Shown here piece after piece: positions 18,188 to 27,561 of a stretch of DNA of 64,000 nt. Source of the DNA: CAVPDG01 sp963702535 (lineage in GTDB: Bacteria > Chloroflexota > Anaerolineae > Anaerolineales > UBA4823); assembly GCA_963702535.1 (NCBI GenBank), contig CAVPDG010000016.1, positions 186,001 through 250,000 on the forward strand, read 5' to 3'. Within the stretch, counting starts at the first letter, position 1, and the number at the start of each line of letters is the position of its first letter. The notes under the pieces are model-generated. The model saw nothing but the letters and a program-made list of their open reading frames with translations, was not told where the DNA came from and did no database searches. Both the position numbers and the translations under genes were made by a program.

Positions 18188-18811
18188 TCAGGGGCACTTT
18201 TCAATGGTTGCAAATGTATCGATCTTCCATTCACCATCTTCTTGTATTAGAGACAGGAATAAAGTCTGCAAGGCACCATTGAGCGCAGAACCCGACAAAC
18301 TACCCTCTCCCTCTGCAATGATCTGCACATAGAATCGCCTCTCATCCCCCGTTTCTGGTTTTACCTGGGAGCAATGTTCTTGAGCCAGAAGATAATACGG
18401 CTGAATTGTGATAATTTTAACAGTCTTGAAATTTAATTTCGCCATCTTGATGTATTCATCGACATCTGAAGAATGACTTCGTCCAGCAGAACTCAATAAT
18501 TGATATGCATCTTCAAAAAGACCATGCCCTAAAAATGTGTAGTACTGCGTGATGACGATTATCCCATCGTAATATGTGGGATCAATTCCCGGTTGCTGCG
18601 TCTTTACGCTGTAGTCCGCAACCTCTGTAATGGTTGCCGGAGTGATTTCAATGACTTGAGTGGCGATAACCGTCTGGGGAATGACTCTTGTCACTTCAAC
18701 GGTTTGTGGAATCACACGAGCTGTGCCATAATCCTGAAACGTTGCTCGATTACACGCCTGGAGTGTGAAGGAAACGATCAACAAATACAGAACAAAAAAT
18801 ACTGGTTTCAT
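18188..18811 (-). CDS. putative lipoprotein of unknown function
   Basis: 207 aa. It has a signal peptide with a lipobox (FTLQAC, in LIVSFTLQACNR). A stretch of imperfect VIPQT repeats (RVIPQTVEVTRVIPQTVIAT) follows. The rest resembles an NTF2-like fold: YYTFLGHGLFEDAYQLLSS, and a terminal LIQEDGEWKIDTFATIEKC. It lies 70 nt upstream of the amidase in the same direction and shares its AT-rich composition, so the two are probably one unit. Confidence 0.65.
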   Translation of the reverse strand: MKPVFFVLYLLIVSFTLQACNRATFQDYGTARVIPQTVEVTRVIPQTVIATQVIEITPATITEVADYSVKTQQPGIDPTYYDGIIVITQYYTFLGHGLFEDAYQLLSSAGRSHSSDVDEYIKMAKLNFKTVKIITIQPYYLLAQEHCSQVKPETGDERRFYVQIIAEGEGSLSGSALNGALQTLFLSLIQEDGEWKIDTFATIEKCP

Positions 18812-19175
18812 AATCCACCTTCCAGGAGATTTCCACCAGCCTAGATATGGATAACGGTATCACTTGCATAAAAGAGTATACATCCGCTAAGTAGTGTTTA
18901 TGCAAGTGCCAATAATCCTATCAGAATACTCTTTTTGTCATAATCTTGTTGAGTAGTTGTCGCTGACCCTAGATATATCAGGAACCGATATTAATTGCAT
19001 AGCCCATTCCTCAAGGACTTGTGGCAAATTAGCGACACGATTAGCCTCGGAACCCAAGATTATTATCTCGACAGTGGCAAGGCGTTGGGGATCTTCCTGT
19101 CCTGCCTCCTCGTGTGCCACTTGACAGAAGCCCCGTTTCGCGGATAATTAGCTCAACACACTACCTGATAAAGCC
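18812..19175. other. intergenic stretch without a recognised gene
   Basis: AT-rich DNA upstream of the lipoprotein gene, then a more GC-rich part leading into the T-box. I see no convincing reading frame; short frames here lack ribosome sites. It should contain the promoters of the minus-strand lipoprotein gene and of pheST, but I find no near-consensus pair. Confidence 0.5.
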
Positions 19176-19530
19176 GTGACAGAGGAAAGTACGCCGGTAG
19201 GAACCGACAGGGAGGCGCAGGCAGAGACTGAGACCCGCGCCCGGGGTAAAGCCGGCAGAAGTTCCCTCTCGAGCTGGCTGGGTGAATTACGTGTCACGTT
19301 TTCCGGTGTCACGTGTCAAGCAACAAAATGTGACACATGGCACTTAAACACTTGACACTCATAGTAGTCCAGCCCGCAGCCCCAGCGTTAGCGGGGGAGC
19401 CAATCGTCCGCCTGGAGAAGAACCGGCAGACCGTTGGAGCTGAGCGGGGTCGCCGGTAAGCCAGCGACCCAAGCAGGGTGGAACCGCGGGATACCCATCC
19501 CGTCCCTCGCGCGGGCGGGATGTTTTGTTT
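19176..19530 (+). ncRNA. T-box riboswitch, tRNA-Phe-responsive, upstream of pheST
   Basis: Stem I starts with the AGAGGAAAGTA region (about 19180) and closes on CCCTCT (about 19264-19269). A TTC triplet at 19262-19264 is in specifier position and matches phenylalanine. The T-box core AGGGTGGAACCGCGGG is at 19475-19490. A terminator stem CATCCCG/CGGGATG (19496-19502/19516-19522) with a T-tract follows, ending 17 nt before pheS. Uncharged tRNA-Phe would stabilise the antiterminator and allow pheST expression. Roughly 19290-19360 is unusual repeat-like sequence inserted between stem I and the core. Confidence 0.92.
19290..19360. repeat. GTGTCA/TGACAC-rich insertion within the T-box leader
   Basis: Contains CGTGTCACG, GGTGTCACGTGTCAAG, TGTGACACA and CTTGACAC in about 70 nt, allowing several alternative hairpins. 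Similar words occur at 59624-59665 (GTGTCAAG, CACGTGTCA), suggesting an interspersed repeat family. Confidence 0.45.
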
Positions 19531-19546
19531 AATCAACGGAGGTCGT

Positions 19547-20608
19547 ATGCTCGCACAACTAGATCAAATTGAAGCCGGCGCCCTGGCTGCATTGCAGGCG
19601 GTGGCAGACGAGACCAGCCTGGAAGCCTGGCGGGTGGCATACCTGGGACGCAGCTCGCCGCTCATGGGCGTCTTCGACCAGCTCGGGGGGCTGCCCAAGG
19701 AGGAACGCCCGCAGATCGGTCGCCGCGCCAACGAAGTCAAGCGCCTGCTGGAATCCTCCCTGGCGGCTCGCAGCGAGGAGCTGAGCCAGGTTGCCCTGGC
19801 GCATGCCCTGCAAGCCGAGCGCCTGGATGTCACCCTGCCGGGCAGACCTTTGCCGCGCGGCCGCCTGCACCCGGCAACACTCACCCTGCGCCAGATCTAC
19901 CACATCTTCGCCGAGATGGGTTTCCAGGTCTACCGCTCGCGCGAAGTCGAGACGGATGAATACAACTTCCAGTTGTTGAATTTCCCGCCCAACCACCCGG
20001 CGCGAGAAATGCAGGATTCGTATTATGTCAAGACCAGCAGCGACCGGGGAGAAAACCCCATCCTGTTGCGCACCCACACCTCGCCGGGCCAGATTCACGC
20101 CATGCGCGAGCTTGCCGCCCTGGACCCGGATAACCCGCCCTCCATCCGCATCATCCTTCCCGGCATGTGCTACCGTTACGAGCAGGTCAGCGCCCGCTAC
20201 GAGATCCAGTTCAACCAGGTGGAAGGGTTGGTGGTCGGTCACCAGATCACCTTCGGCGACCTGAAAGGCACAATCGCAGACTTCGCCCGCCGGCTATGGG
20301 GACCCCAAACGCGCACGCGCTTCCGCGCCTCGCACTTCCCCTTCACCGAGCCAAGCGCCGAGGTCGATTGTGAATGCTTCCTCTGCGGCGGAGAAGGCTG
20401 CCCGGTGTGCAAGTACACCGGCTGGCTGGAGATCATGGGCTGCGGCATGGTGCATCCCACCGTCTTAACCAACGGCGGTTATGACCCGCAGCGCTATACC
20501 GGATATGCCTTCGGCATGGGGGCAGAGCGCATCACCATGCTGCGCCATCGCATTGAGGATATCCGCTACTTCTGGGGAAATGATCTTAAATTCTTGGAGC
20601 AATTTTAG
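19547..20608 (+). CDS. pheS: phenylalanine-tRNA ligase alpha subunit
   Basis: 353 aa. It has the N-terminal coiled coil, then class II aaRS motif 2 (GMCYRYEQVSARYEIQFNQV) and motif 3 (YTGYAFGMGAERITML). HTSPGQIHAM is the substrate-site stretch. Four cysteines (CECFLCGGEGCPVC) form a probable zinc site, common in Chloroflexota and some others. Together with PheT it charges tRNA-Phe. The start at 19547 has a GGAGGT site; the upstream frame lies in the T-box. Confidence 0.96.
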   Translation: MLAQLDQIEAGALAALQAVADETSLEAWRVAYLGRSSPLMGVFDQLGGLPKEERPQIGRRANEVKRLLESSLAARSEELSQVALAHALQAERLDVTLPGRPLPRGRLHPATLTLRQIYHIFAEMGFQVYRSREVETDEYNFQLLNFPPNHPAREMQDSYYVKTSSDRGENPILLRTHTSPGQIHAMRELAALDPDNPPSIRIILPGMCYRYEQVSARYEIQFNQVEGLVVGHQITFGDLKGTIADFARRLWGPQTRTRFRASHFPFTEPSAEVDCECFLCGGEGCPVCKYTGWLEIMGCGMVHPTVLTNGGYDPQRYTGYAFGMGAERITMLRHRIEDIRYFWGNDLKFLEQF

Positions 20609-20621
20609 TAGGAGTAATCTT

Positions 20622-23168
20622 ATGAAAGTCCCTCTTTCCTGGCTTAAAGAGTTTGTTGAGATAACGGTCCCGCTGGAGGAGCTGGCGCACATGCTCACCA
20701 TGGCGGGCTTGGAAGTGGAAGAGATCCGCTATGTCGGATTGCCCCTGCCCGCCGGTAACCAGCGCCCTGAAGCCAGGATATCCGGCTTCGGGTGGGACGC
20801 CGAGAAGATCGTCGTTGGGACAGTGCTGGAGGTATTGCCGCATCCCAACGCCGACCGTCTTGTGCTATGCCAGTTGGATGACGGGCAGCAGGTGCACACC
20901 GTCCTCACCGGCGCGCCTAACCTTTTTCCTTACAAGGGCGCCGGTCCGCTGGCGAAGCCGCTCAAGGTGGCTTACGCCAAGGAAGGCGCCCAGATTTACG
21001 ACGGTCACCAGCCCGGGCAGGTTCTGGTGACCTTAAAGCGCGCCAAAATTCGCGGCGTCGAATCTTACTCCATGGCTTGCTCAGAGAAAGAGCTGGGCAT
21101 CTCCGATGAGCATGAGGGCATTATCCTGCTCGACGACGACGCCATCCCCGGTACGCCGCTGGTGGACTACATGGGCGACGCCGTGCTGGATATCGCCATC
21201 ACACCCAATATCGCCCGGGATGCCAATATCCTGGGTGTGGCGCGCGAGGTGGCTGCCTTGACCGGCAAGCCGTTGAAGGCGCCCAGCTACGCTATCGAGA
21301 CGGACGGTCCGCCGATCACCGGCATGGCATCGATCGATATCCAGCAGCCGGAGCTCAACCCGCGCTTTGTCCTGGGTCTGATCACGGATATCACCATCAA
21401 ACCCAGCCCATACTGGGTGCAACGCCGGCTGCGCCTCAGCGGGGTGCGCCCGATCAACAACATCGTCGACGCCACCAACTACGCCATGCTCGAGATCGGT
21501 GAGCCGCTGCACGCCTTTGACTACGATGTGTTGGTGCGGCGCGCCGGCACGCGCCCGCCAAAGATCAGCACGCGCACCGCCCGCCAGGGCGAGCGCCTGA
21601 CCACGTTGGATGGCGTGGAGCGCAGCTTGAATGATTACACAGTGCTGGTCTGCGACAGCGCCGGAGCGCTTTCCATCGCCGGCGTCATGGGGGGCGCCGA
21701 ATCGGAGGTCAGCGAGAATACCCGCCACATCCTGTTGGAAGGTGCTGCCTGGAACTATATCAACATCCGCAAGACGGTCACCGCCCAGCGATTGCCTTCT
21801 GAGGCGGCTTACCGCTTCTCGCGTGGCGTGCACCCGGCGATGGCTGAGCGCGGCGTGCGGCGTGGCTTGCAGTGGATGCAACAGTGGGCAGGTGGGACCA
21901 TCTACCGCGGCCTGGTCGATAGCTACCCCTTGCCTCCGGTTGACCCCGTTGTGGAGGTCCGCGCCGCGGATGTGCAGCGCTGGCTGGGGATCGAGCTGAG
22001 CGCCGAGCAGATCGTCGCCATCCTGAGCGCCCTGGATTTTTCCTGCACCATCGCCGAGCTGGACGGAGAAAAAGTGGTGCGAGCCAGGACCCCCGACCAC
22101 CGCCTGGACATCGGTCAGGGCGTGATCGGCGTAGCGGATTTGATGGAAGAGATTGCCAGGATTTACGGGTATGAGCGCATCCCATCCACCCGCCTGGCAG
22201 ACGAGCTGCCCCCCCAGCGTGGAAACCCTGCCCTGGAGCACGAAGAAGAGCTGCGAGACCTGCTGGTCAACCTCGGCTTGCAGGAGGTTGCCACTTACCG
22301 CATGACATCGGCGGAGCGGGAGGCGCGCCGCCTGCCGCCGGGAAGCTCGGTCGCCGGCGAGCCTTACGTAAACATCGCCAACCCGATCGTCAGCGACCGC
22401 AACCTGCTGCGCCGCAACCTGCTCTCCAGCGTGCTGGAAGTGGTGGAGCGCAATGCCCGCCTGCAGCCGCGCATGGCTCTCTTCGAAATCGCGCCGGTAT
22501 TCCTGCCGCAAGACGGAGAGGCGCAGCCCGTGGAACAGCAGCGGCTGGCAATCGTGCTCGCCGGACCGCGCGCCCTCCCCGCCTGGCAAGCGGCTGATTC
22601 TCAGCCGATGGACTTCTACGATCTGAAGGGCGTGGTAAACGCCATGCTGGCAGGTCTGCACCTGCAGGATATCCGTTACGAACCGCTTGAGCATCCCACT
22701 TTCCACCCCGGCAAGTGCGCCCGGATCATGGTGGGAGAAGTGGAAGCAGGCGTCATGGGTGAGCTGCACCCCCTGGTGCGCCAGAACTATGAGTTGCCTG
22801 CCGCGCCGTTGCTGGCAGCCGATTTCAACCTGGATAACTTGCTCAGTGCGATTCCCCCCCGCTTCGATGTAGCTGCCGTGCCCGCCTTCCCGCCTGTGCT
22901 GGAAGACCTGGCAGTGATTGTAGACGAAGCCGTTCCGGCTGAGCGCGTAGAAGCGACCATCCGCCAGGCAGGCGGCGATACCCTGGCAGGACTGCGCCTG
23001 TTCGACGTGTATCGCGGCGAGCAGGTCGGTAAAGGCTTGAAAAGCCTGGCTTACAGCCTGACCTACCAGGCGCCTGACCGCACGCTGACGGATAACGAAG
23101 CCACCCAAATCCGCCAGCGAATCGTGCGCCGCTTGCAACAGGAGCTGAACGCCAGCTTACGCAGTTGA
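20622..23168 (+). CDS. pheT: phenylalanine-tRNA ligase beta subunit
   Basis: 848 aa. Domain order: N-terminal module (KVPLSWLKEFVEI), EMAP-like tRNA-binding OB fold (VGTVLEVLPHPNADRL), B3/B4 editing domain, B5 domain, catalytic-like core (FEIAPVFLP), and a C-terminal anticodon-binding FDX-ACB domain (DVYRGEQVGKGLKSLAYSL). It lies 13 nt after pheS with an AGGAGT site, forming the usual pheST operon under the T-box. Confidence 0.96.
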   Translation: MKVPLSWLKEFVEITVPLEELAHMLTMAGLEVEEIRYVGLPLPAGNQRPEARISGFGWDAEKIVVGTVLEVLPHPNADRLVLCQLDDGQQVHTVLTGAPNLFPYKGAGPLAKPLKVAYAKEGAQIYDGHQPGQVLVTLKRAKIRGVESYSMACSEKELGISDEHEGIILLDDDAIPGTPLVDYMGDAVLDIAITPNIARDANILGVAREVAALTGKPLKAPSYAIETDGPPITGMASIDIQQPELNPRFVLGLITDITIKPSPYWVQRRLRLSGVRPINNIVDATNYAMLEIGEPLHAFDYDVLVRRAGTRPPKISTRTARQGERLTTLDGVERSLNDYTVLVCDSAGALSIAGVMGGAESEVSENTRHILLEGAAWNYINIRKTVTAQRLPSEAAYRFSRGVHPAMAERGVRRGLQWMQQWAGGTIYRGLVDSYPLPPVDPVVEVRAADVQRWLGIELSAEQIVAILSALDFSCTIAELDGEKVVRARTPDHRLDIGQGVIGVADLMEEIARIYGYERIPSTRLADELPPQRGNPALEHEEELRDLLVNLGLQEVATYRMTSAEREARRLPPGSSVAGEPYVNIANPIVSDRNLLRRNLLSSVLEVVERNARLQPRMALFEIAPVFLPQDGEAQPVEQQRLAIVLAGPRALPAWQAADSQPMDFYDLKGVVNAMLAGLHLQDIRYEPLEHPTFHPGKCARIMVGEVEAGVMGELHPLVRQNYELPAAPLLAADFNLDNLLSAIPPRFDVAAVPAFPPVLEDLAVIVDEAVPAERVEATIRQAGGDTLAGLRLFDVYRGEQVGKGLKSLAYSLTYQAPDRTLTDNEATQIRQRIVRRLQQELNASLRS

Positions 23169-23303
23169 AGTGGGAAGATCGCGGAAAATGTTAAGCAAAT
23201 GTAAGGGCGTAAACCGGGGGAAACCCCTCAAAGATGAGTGGATTCTAATCTTTTATTAATGTAAACGATTGCACGATTTGGTAGAATTGACAAAATTAAT
23301 ACC

Positions 23304-23417
23304 ATGCATACCTTTGAACTCCTCTCCCTTACCAGCCTTATTGTCTTGGTTCTCATCGTTATTGAGAGCCACTATGTGGTTGGGCGGGTAAGGGTAGAAG
23401 TCCGACGAGGCAGGTAG
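23304..23417 (+). CDS. branched-chain amino acid attenuator leader peptide (37 aa)
   Basis: A 37-codon frame with 17 Leu/Ile/Val codons (6 Leu, 3 Ile, 8 Val). Its core LTSLIVLVLIVIE has an unbroken run of nine branched-chain residues, and VVGRVRVEV follows. It lies just before an intrinsic terminator and the ilvD start, as in classical ilv/leu attenuation. TAGAAT at 23282-23287 is a possible -10 box. No strong ribosome site is visible, so translation may be from a nearly leaderless transcript. A segment late in the frame can pair with the terminator's 5' arm. Confidence 0.8.
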   Translation: MHTFELLSLTSLIVLVLIVIESHYVVGRVRVEVRRGR

Positions 23418-23466
23418 AAGTTCACCTGATGCAGGACGGATGTAAGCAAACCCAGGAGCCGCTCAA
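23380..23466 (+). promoter_or_regulatory. candidate antiterminator pairing
   Basis: TTGGGCGG (23380-23387), in the Val-Val-Gly-Arg codons of the leader peptide, can form 8 consecutive pairs (one G-U) with CCGCTCAA (23459-23466). That occupies the 5' arm of the terminator. A ribosome stalled at the upstream Leu/Ile/Val run would leave it free; a moving ribosome would cover it. Confidence 0.55.
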
Positions 23467-23487
23467 CCAAGAGCGGCTCCTTTTTTT
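23455..23487 (+). terminator. attenuator terminator before ilvD
   Basis: GGAGCCGCTC (23455-23464) and GAGCGGCTCC (23471-23480) form a perfect 10-bp stem with a 6-nt loop, followed by seven T residues. It lies 37 nt after the leader peptide stop and 25 nt before ilvD. Confidence 0.9.
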
Positions 23488-23512
23488 ACAAGGCGATCCA
23501 AGAGATAAAAAG

Positions 23513-25192
23513 ATGCGATCAGACCAGATCAAGAAAGGGATTGAACGGGCTCCCCACCGTTCCTTGCTAAAGGCTACTGGCGTCACAGACGCCATGATGG
23601 ATAAGCCTTTCATCGCCATCGTCAATTCCTATATCGACATCGTCCCTGGGCATGTCCATCTTCAGGAGTTTGGCAGATTGGTGAAAGACGCCGTGCGCGC
23701 CGCCGGTGGAGTGCCTTTTGAGTTCAACACCATCGGCGTCGATGACGGCATTGCCATGGGGCATATGGGGATGAAGTACTCGCTCCCCTCGCGCGAGCTG
23801 ATAGCCGATTGCGTCGAGACGATGATCGAAGCCCATTGCTTCGATGGCATGGTCTGCATCCCAAACTGCGACAAGATTGTGCCGGGGATGGCAATGGCAG
23901 CCATGCGCACCAATATCCCCACCATCTTCGTCTCTGGGGGACCCATGGCGGCGGGGAAGACGCCCGATGGGCAAACCGTCGATCTAATCTCCGTTTTCGA
24001 GGCAGTGGGCTCTTACCAGGCGGGAAAGATCGACGCTCAACGCCTGAAAACCCTGGAAGATTACGCCTGCCCGGGCTGCGGCTCCTGCTCTGGCATGTTC
24101 ACTGCCAACAGCATGAACTGCCTGCTGGAGGCGATCGGTCTGGCGCTGCCCTACAACGGATCAGCGCTGGCGAAAACCCCGGAACGCGAGAGCCTGGCGC
24201 AGCGCGCCGGCGCTCTGATCCTCGAGCTGGTCGAGAAGCAGATCACTCCCCGGCAGATTGTCACACCAGAAGCGCTGGATGACGCTTTTGCCCTGGATAT
24301 GGCGATGGGCGGCTCAACCAATACCGTGCTGCACGCCCTGGCAATCGCCCATGAAGGCGGGATGGAATACCCCTTACAGCGCATCAATGCAGTCGCCGAC
24401 AAAGTCGCCCACATCTGCAAAGTCAGCCCATCCGGGCGTTGGCACATGGAAGACGTGCACCGCGCCGGGGGTATCCCAGCCATACTGAAGGAAGTCGCGC
24501 GCATCGAAGGCGCATTGCATCTGGATCGCATCACCGTTACCGGACAAACCTTGCGCGCCTCGATAGCGGCAGCCGAAATTAAAGATGATGATGTCATCCG
24601 CCGGCTGGAGCAGGCGCATACGCCACGCGGAGGTTTATCGATCTTGTTTGGCAACCTGGCGCCGGATGGCGCAGTGATCAAGACCGGCGGCGTCAGCCCA
24701 TCCATGTGGAAATTCCAGGGCAAAGCGCGGGTGTATGACTCCCACGATGCAGCCATGTCTGGCATCATGGCAGGCGAGGTCCAGGCTGGGGAAGTGGTAG
24801 TGGTGCGTTATGAGGGTCCACGTGGTGGTCCAGGGATGATGGAAATGCTCAGCCCGACGGGCGCCATCATGGGCATGGGACTGGGCGAGAAAGTCGCCCT
24901 GATCACGGACGGGCGGTTTTCCGGGGGGACGCGCGGCGCTTGCATCGGGCATATCTCCCCCGAGGCCGCCGCGGGTGGACCCATTGCTGCGCTCCAATCC
25001 GGCGACACAATCGATATCGACCTGGATACCCGCAGCCTGAACGTGCAGCTATCCGATGAAGAACTGCGCTTACGCCTGTCAGCCCTGCCGCCCTTCACCT
25101 CGCGCGCGGAGAGCAAGTGGTTGCGCCGATACGCGCACTTTGTTACCAGCGCCGATACTGGCGCCGTGCTCTCCGATGAGGCAGGCGGCTAG
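23513..25192 (+). CDS. ilvD: dihydroxy-acid dehydratase
   Basis: 559 aa. The Fe-S ligands are seen in CIPNCDKIVPGM and ACPGCGSCSGMFTANSMN, with the C-terminal GGTRGACIGHISPEAA. It dehydrates 2,3-dihydroxy-3-methylvalerate and 2,3-dihydroxyisovalerate to the keto-acids of Ile and Val. The ATG at 23513 is chosen because a longer frame to 23429 runs back through the terminator. It is the first structural gene of the branched-chain operon. Confidence 0.97.
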   Translation: MRSDQIKKGIERAPHRSLLKATGVTDAMMDKPFIAIVNSYIDIVPGHVHLQEFGRLVKDAVRAAGGVPFEFNTIGVDDGIAMGHMGMKYSLPSRELIADCVETMIEAHCFDGMVCIPNCDKIVPGMAMAAMRTNIPTIFVSGGPMAAGKTPDGQTVDLISVFEAVGSYQAGKIDAQRLKTLEDYACPGCGSCSGMFTANSMNCLLEAIGLALPYNGSALAKTPERESLAQRAGALILELVEKQITPRQIVTPEALDDAFALDMAMGGSTNTVLHALAIAHEGGMEYPLQRINAVADKVAHICKVSPSGRWHMEDVHRAGGIPAILKEVARIEGALHLDRITVTGQTLRASIAAAEIKDDDVIRRLEQAHTPRGGLSILFGNLAPDGAVIKTGGVSPSMWKFQGKARVYDSHDAAMSGIMAGEVQAGEVVVVRYEGPRGGPGMMEMLSPTGAIMGMGLGEKVALITDGRFSGGTRGACIGHISPEAAAGGPIAALQSGDTIDIDLDTRSLNVQLSDEELRLRLSALPPFTSRAESKWLRRYAHFVTSADTGAVLSDEAGG

Positions 25193-25246
25193 CGAGAGCG
25201 ATTGTGATTTTTGGTTTAGATACTCTGCTTACTTAAGGAGAAGAGA

Positions 25247-26962
25247 ATGAAACGTACTGGTGCACAAATTATCTGGGAATGTCTGGTCCAGGAAGGGGTT
25301 ACCACGGTCTTCGGGTATCCTGGCGGCACCGTCCTGCCCGCCTACGATGCCATGCTCGATTATCCCATCCATCACGTGCTCGTCCGGCACGAACAGGGCG
25401 CAGCGCACATGGCAGATGGCTACGCTCGCGCCAGCGGCAAAGTAGGCGTTGCCATCGCCACATCTGGACCCGGGGCGACCAACCTCGTGACGGGAATCGC
25501 GAACGCCATGATGGATTCATCCCCCGTTGTTTTTATTACCGGACAGGTCAACAGCAAATACATCGGCTATGACGCCTTCCAGGAAACCGATATCACGGGT
25601 ATCACTCTGCCCATCACCAAGCATAACTACCTGGTTACGGACGTCCACGATGTCTCGCGGGTGCTGCGGGAGGCTTTTTATATTGCTCGTTCTGGTCGCC
25701 CTGGTCCTGTACTTGTGGATATTGCCAAAGATGCGCAGCAAGCCGCCATCGAATGGGAATACGATCACACTCCCATTCGCCTGCCCGGCTACCGGCCAGA
25801 TTTGCGCCCGCTTTCAAAGGATATCCAGCAGGCTCTGGATATGATCCACTCAGCCAAGCGTCCCGTTATTCTGGCTGGGCACGGCGTGTTGATGTCTGGG
25901 GCAATGCACGAGCTGCGCCAGTTCGCCGAGCAGACACACACACCGGTGGCGATGACGCTGCTGGGCATCGGAGGCTTCCCCGCCAGTCACCCCCTGCACC
26001 TCGGGATGATGGGCATGCACGGCGAGGCCTGGGTCAACCATGCCATTCAGGAATCGGATTTGTTGCTGGCAATCGGGATGCGTTTCGACGACCGGGTGAC
26101 GGGCAATATCAACACCTACGCCCCACAATCCAAGAAAATCCACTTCGAGATCGACCCCTCCGAGGTCAACAAGAACGTAAAGGTAGACCTGGCGCTGATC
26201 GGCGACCTGCGCCAATCCCTTGAGCAGATCACAGCACATCTGCAATCCAACGATCATAGTGAATGGCTGGCGCACATCGAAGAGATGCGCGGCGAGAGCG
26301 TTGTGCGAGATATCCAGAACCTGCCGGATGACGGGCATCTTTACGCCGCACACGTCATCAACGATATCTGGCACACAACGAACGGAGAGGCGCTGATCGT
26401 GACTGACGTGGGTCAGCACCAGATGTGGACCGCCCAATATTACCGCCACGACAAGCCTTTCTCCTTCCTCACCTCCGGCGGGTTAGGCACGATGGGCTTT
26501 GCCCTGCCGGCAGCCATCGGAGCCAAGTTCGCCAGGCCCGAGGCTGAGGTATGGGTCATCGCCGGCGATGGCGGTTTCCAGATGACACAGGCAGAGCTGG
26601 CGACCATCGGGCAGGAAGGGCTCAAGATTAACATCGCCATCATCAACAACGGTTACCTGGGCATGGTTCGCCAATGGCAGGAATTCTTCTACGACCGCCG
26701 CTATGCAGCCACACCCATGCGCAGCCCCGATTTCGTAAAGATCGCCGAGGCGCACGGTTTGACCGGCATGCGCGTGACAAAACGCGGCGACGTGAAGAAC
26801 GCTATCCGCCATGCCCAGGAAAGCGAGGGCACGGTTCTGATCGACTTCCGCGTGGAGAAAGAAGATAGCGTTTACCCGATGGTGCCCGCAGGCGGCGACC
26901 TGCATAACATGATCCGCCGCCCGGCGCTAAACAATGTCCCGGTCGAATTGATCGGTGATTAA
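25247..26962 (+). CDS. ilvB: acetolactate synthase large subunit
   Basis: 571 aa thiamine-diphosphate enzyme. The catalytic glutamate is in LVRHEQGAAHMADGYAR; the central FAD/DHS domain and the ThDP-binding GDGGFQMTQAEL with NNGYLGMVRQWQE follow. It condenses pyruvate with pyruvate or 2-ketobutyrate. An AAGGAG site precedes the ATG. It is followed by its regulatory subunit. Confidence 0.96.
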   Translation: MKRTGAQIIWECLVQEGVTTVFGYPGGTVLPAYDAMLDYPIHHVLVRHEQGAAHMADGYARASGKVGVAIATSGPGATNLVTGIANAMMDSSPVVFITGQVNSKYIGYDAFQETDITGITLPITKHNYLVTDVHDVSRVLREAFYIARSGRPGPVLVDIAKDAQQAAIEWEYDHTPIRLPGYRPDLRPLSKDIQQALDMIHSAKRPVILAGHGVLMSGAMHELRQFAEQTHTPVAMTLLGIGGFPASHPLHLGMMGMHGEAWVNHAIQESDLLLAIGMRFDDRVTGNINTYAPQSKKIHFEIDPSEVNKNVKVDLALIGDLRQSLEQITAHLQSNDHSEWLAHIEEMRGESVVRDIQNLPDDGHLYAAHVINDIWHTTNGEALIVTDVGQHQMWTAQYYRHDKPFSFLTSGGLGTMGFALPAAIGAKFARPEAEVWVIAGDGGFQMTQAELATIGQEGLKINIAIINNGYLGMVRQWQEFFYDRRYAATPMRSPDFVKIAEAHGLTGMRVTKRGDVKNAIRHAQESEGTVLIDFRVEKEDSVYPMVPAGGDLHNMIRRPALNNVPVELIGD

Positions 26963-26999
26963 GCCCCACTATGGGATCGAGCAACACAGAGGAGGCAGT

Positions 27000-27530
27000 A
27001 TGCAGACACACACACTCGTAGCGCTTGTTGAGGACAAACCGGGCGTTTTGAACCGCGTGGCATCTCTATTCAGGCGCCGGGCTTTCAATATCGAATCCCT
27101 CACCGTGGGGCACACTGAAGAGTACGGCGTCTCTCGCATGACGATCGTCGTCGATAGCAACCAGACGGACGCAGAGAGGGTGGTTGCCAACCTTTATAAG
27201 CAGGTCAACGTAATCCAGGTAGCAGACCTGTCTACAGCGCCGATGGTCAGCCGTGACCTGGCGTTGATCAAGGTAAACACACCCGCCGCTCGCCGTAGCG
27301 AGATCATGCAGCTCGTGGAAGTCTTCCGCGCCCGTATCGTTGATGTTGCCAACGATTCGCTGATCATCGAGATCACCGGCGCCGGGGACAAGATTGATGG
27401 GCTGGTTGATGTGCTCCGCCCCTTTGGCATCCTGGAGATGGTGCGCACCGGGGTGGTGGCTATGGGGCGTGGCACCTCCGTGGCGTCTGAGGTCAATAAC
27501 AACGGAAACGGGCATAAATCCCTGCAATAA
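27000..27530 (+). CDS. ilvN: acetolactate synthase small (regulatory) subunit
   Basis: 176 aa. The N-terminal ACT domain has LVEDKPGVLNRVASLFRRR and NIESLTVG; the C-terminal ALS_ss_C domain ends in the typical GILEMVRTGVVAMGRG. It binds valine for feedback control of IlvB. The ATG at 27000 has an AGAGGAGG site; a longer frame from 26955 overlaps ilvB. Confidence 0.95.
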   Translation: MQTHTLVALVEDKPGVLNRVASLFRRRAFNIESLTVGHTEEYGVSRMTIVVDSNQTDAERVVANLYKQVNVIQVADLSTAPMVSRDLALIKVNTPAARRSEIMQLVEVFRARIVDVANDSLIIEITGAGDKIDGLVDVLRPFGILEMVRTGVVAMGRGTSVASEVNNNGNGHKSLQ

Positions 27531-27561
27531 TCCCAACTTGAAGCGTTAGAAAGGACAGGCT

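Noticed and set aside
21081..23138. 685-aa minus-strand reading frame
   Set aside because: Antisense shadow of pheT.
23190..23245. possible riboswitch around a GGGG-GAAA-CCCC hairpin after pheT
   Set aside because: A lone GNRA-type hairpin, without any recognised aptamer features or a linked expression platform.
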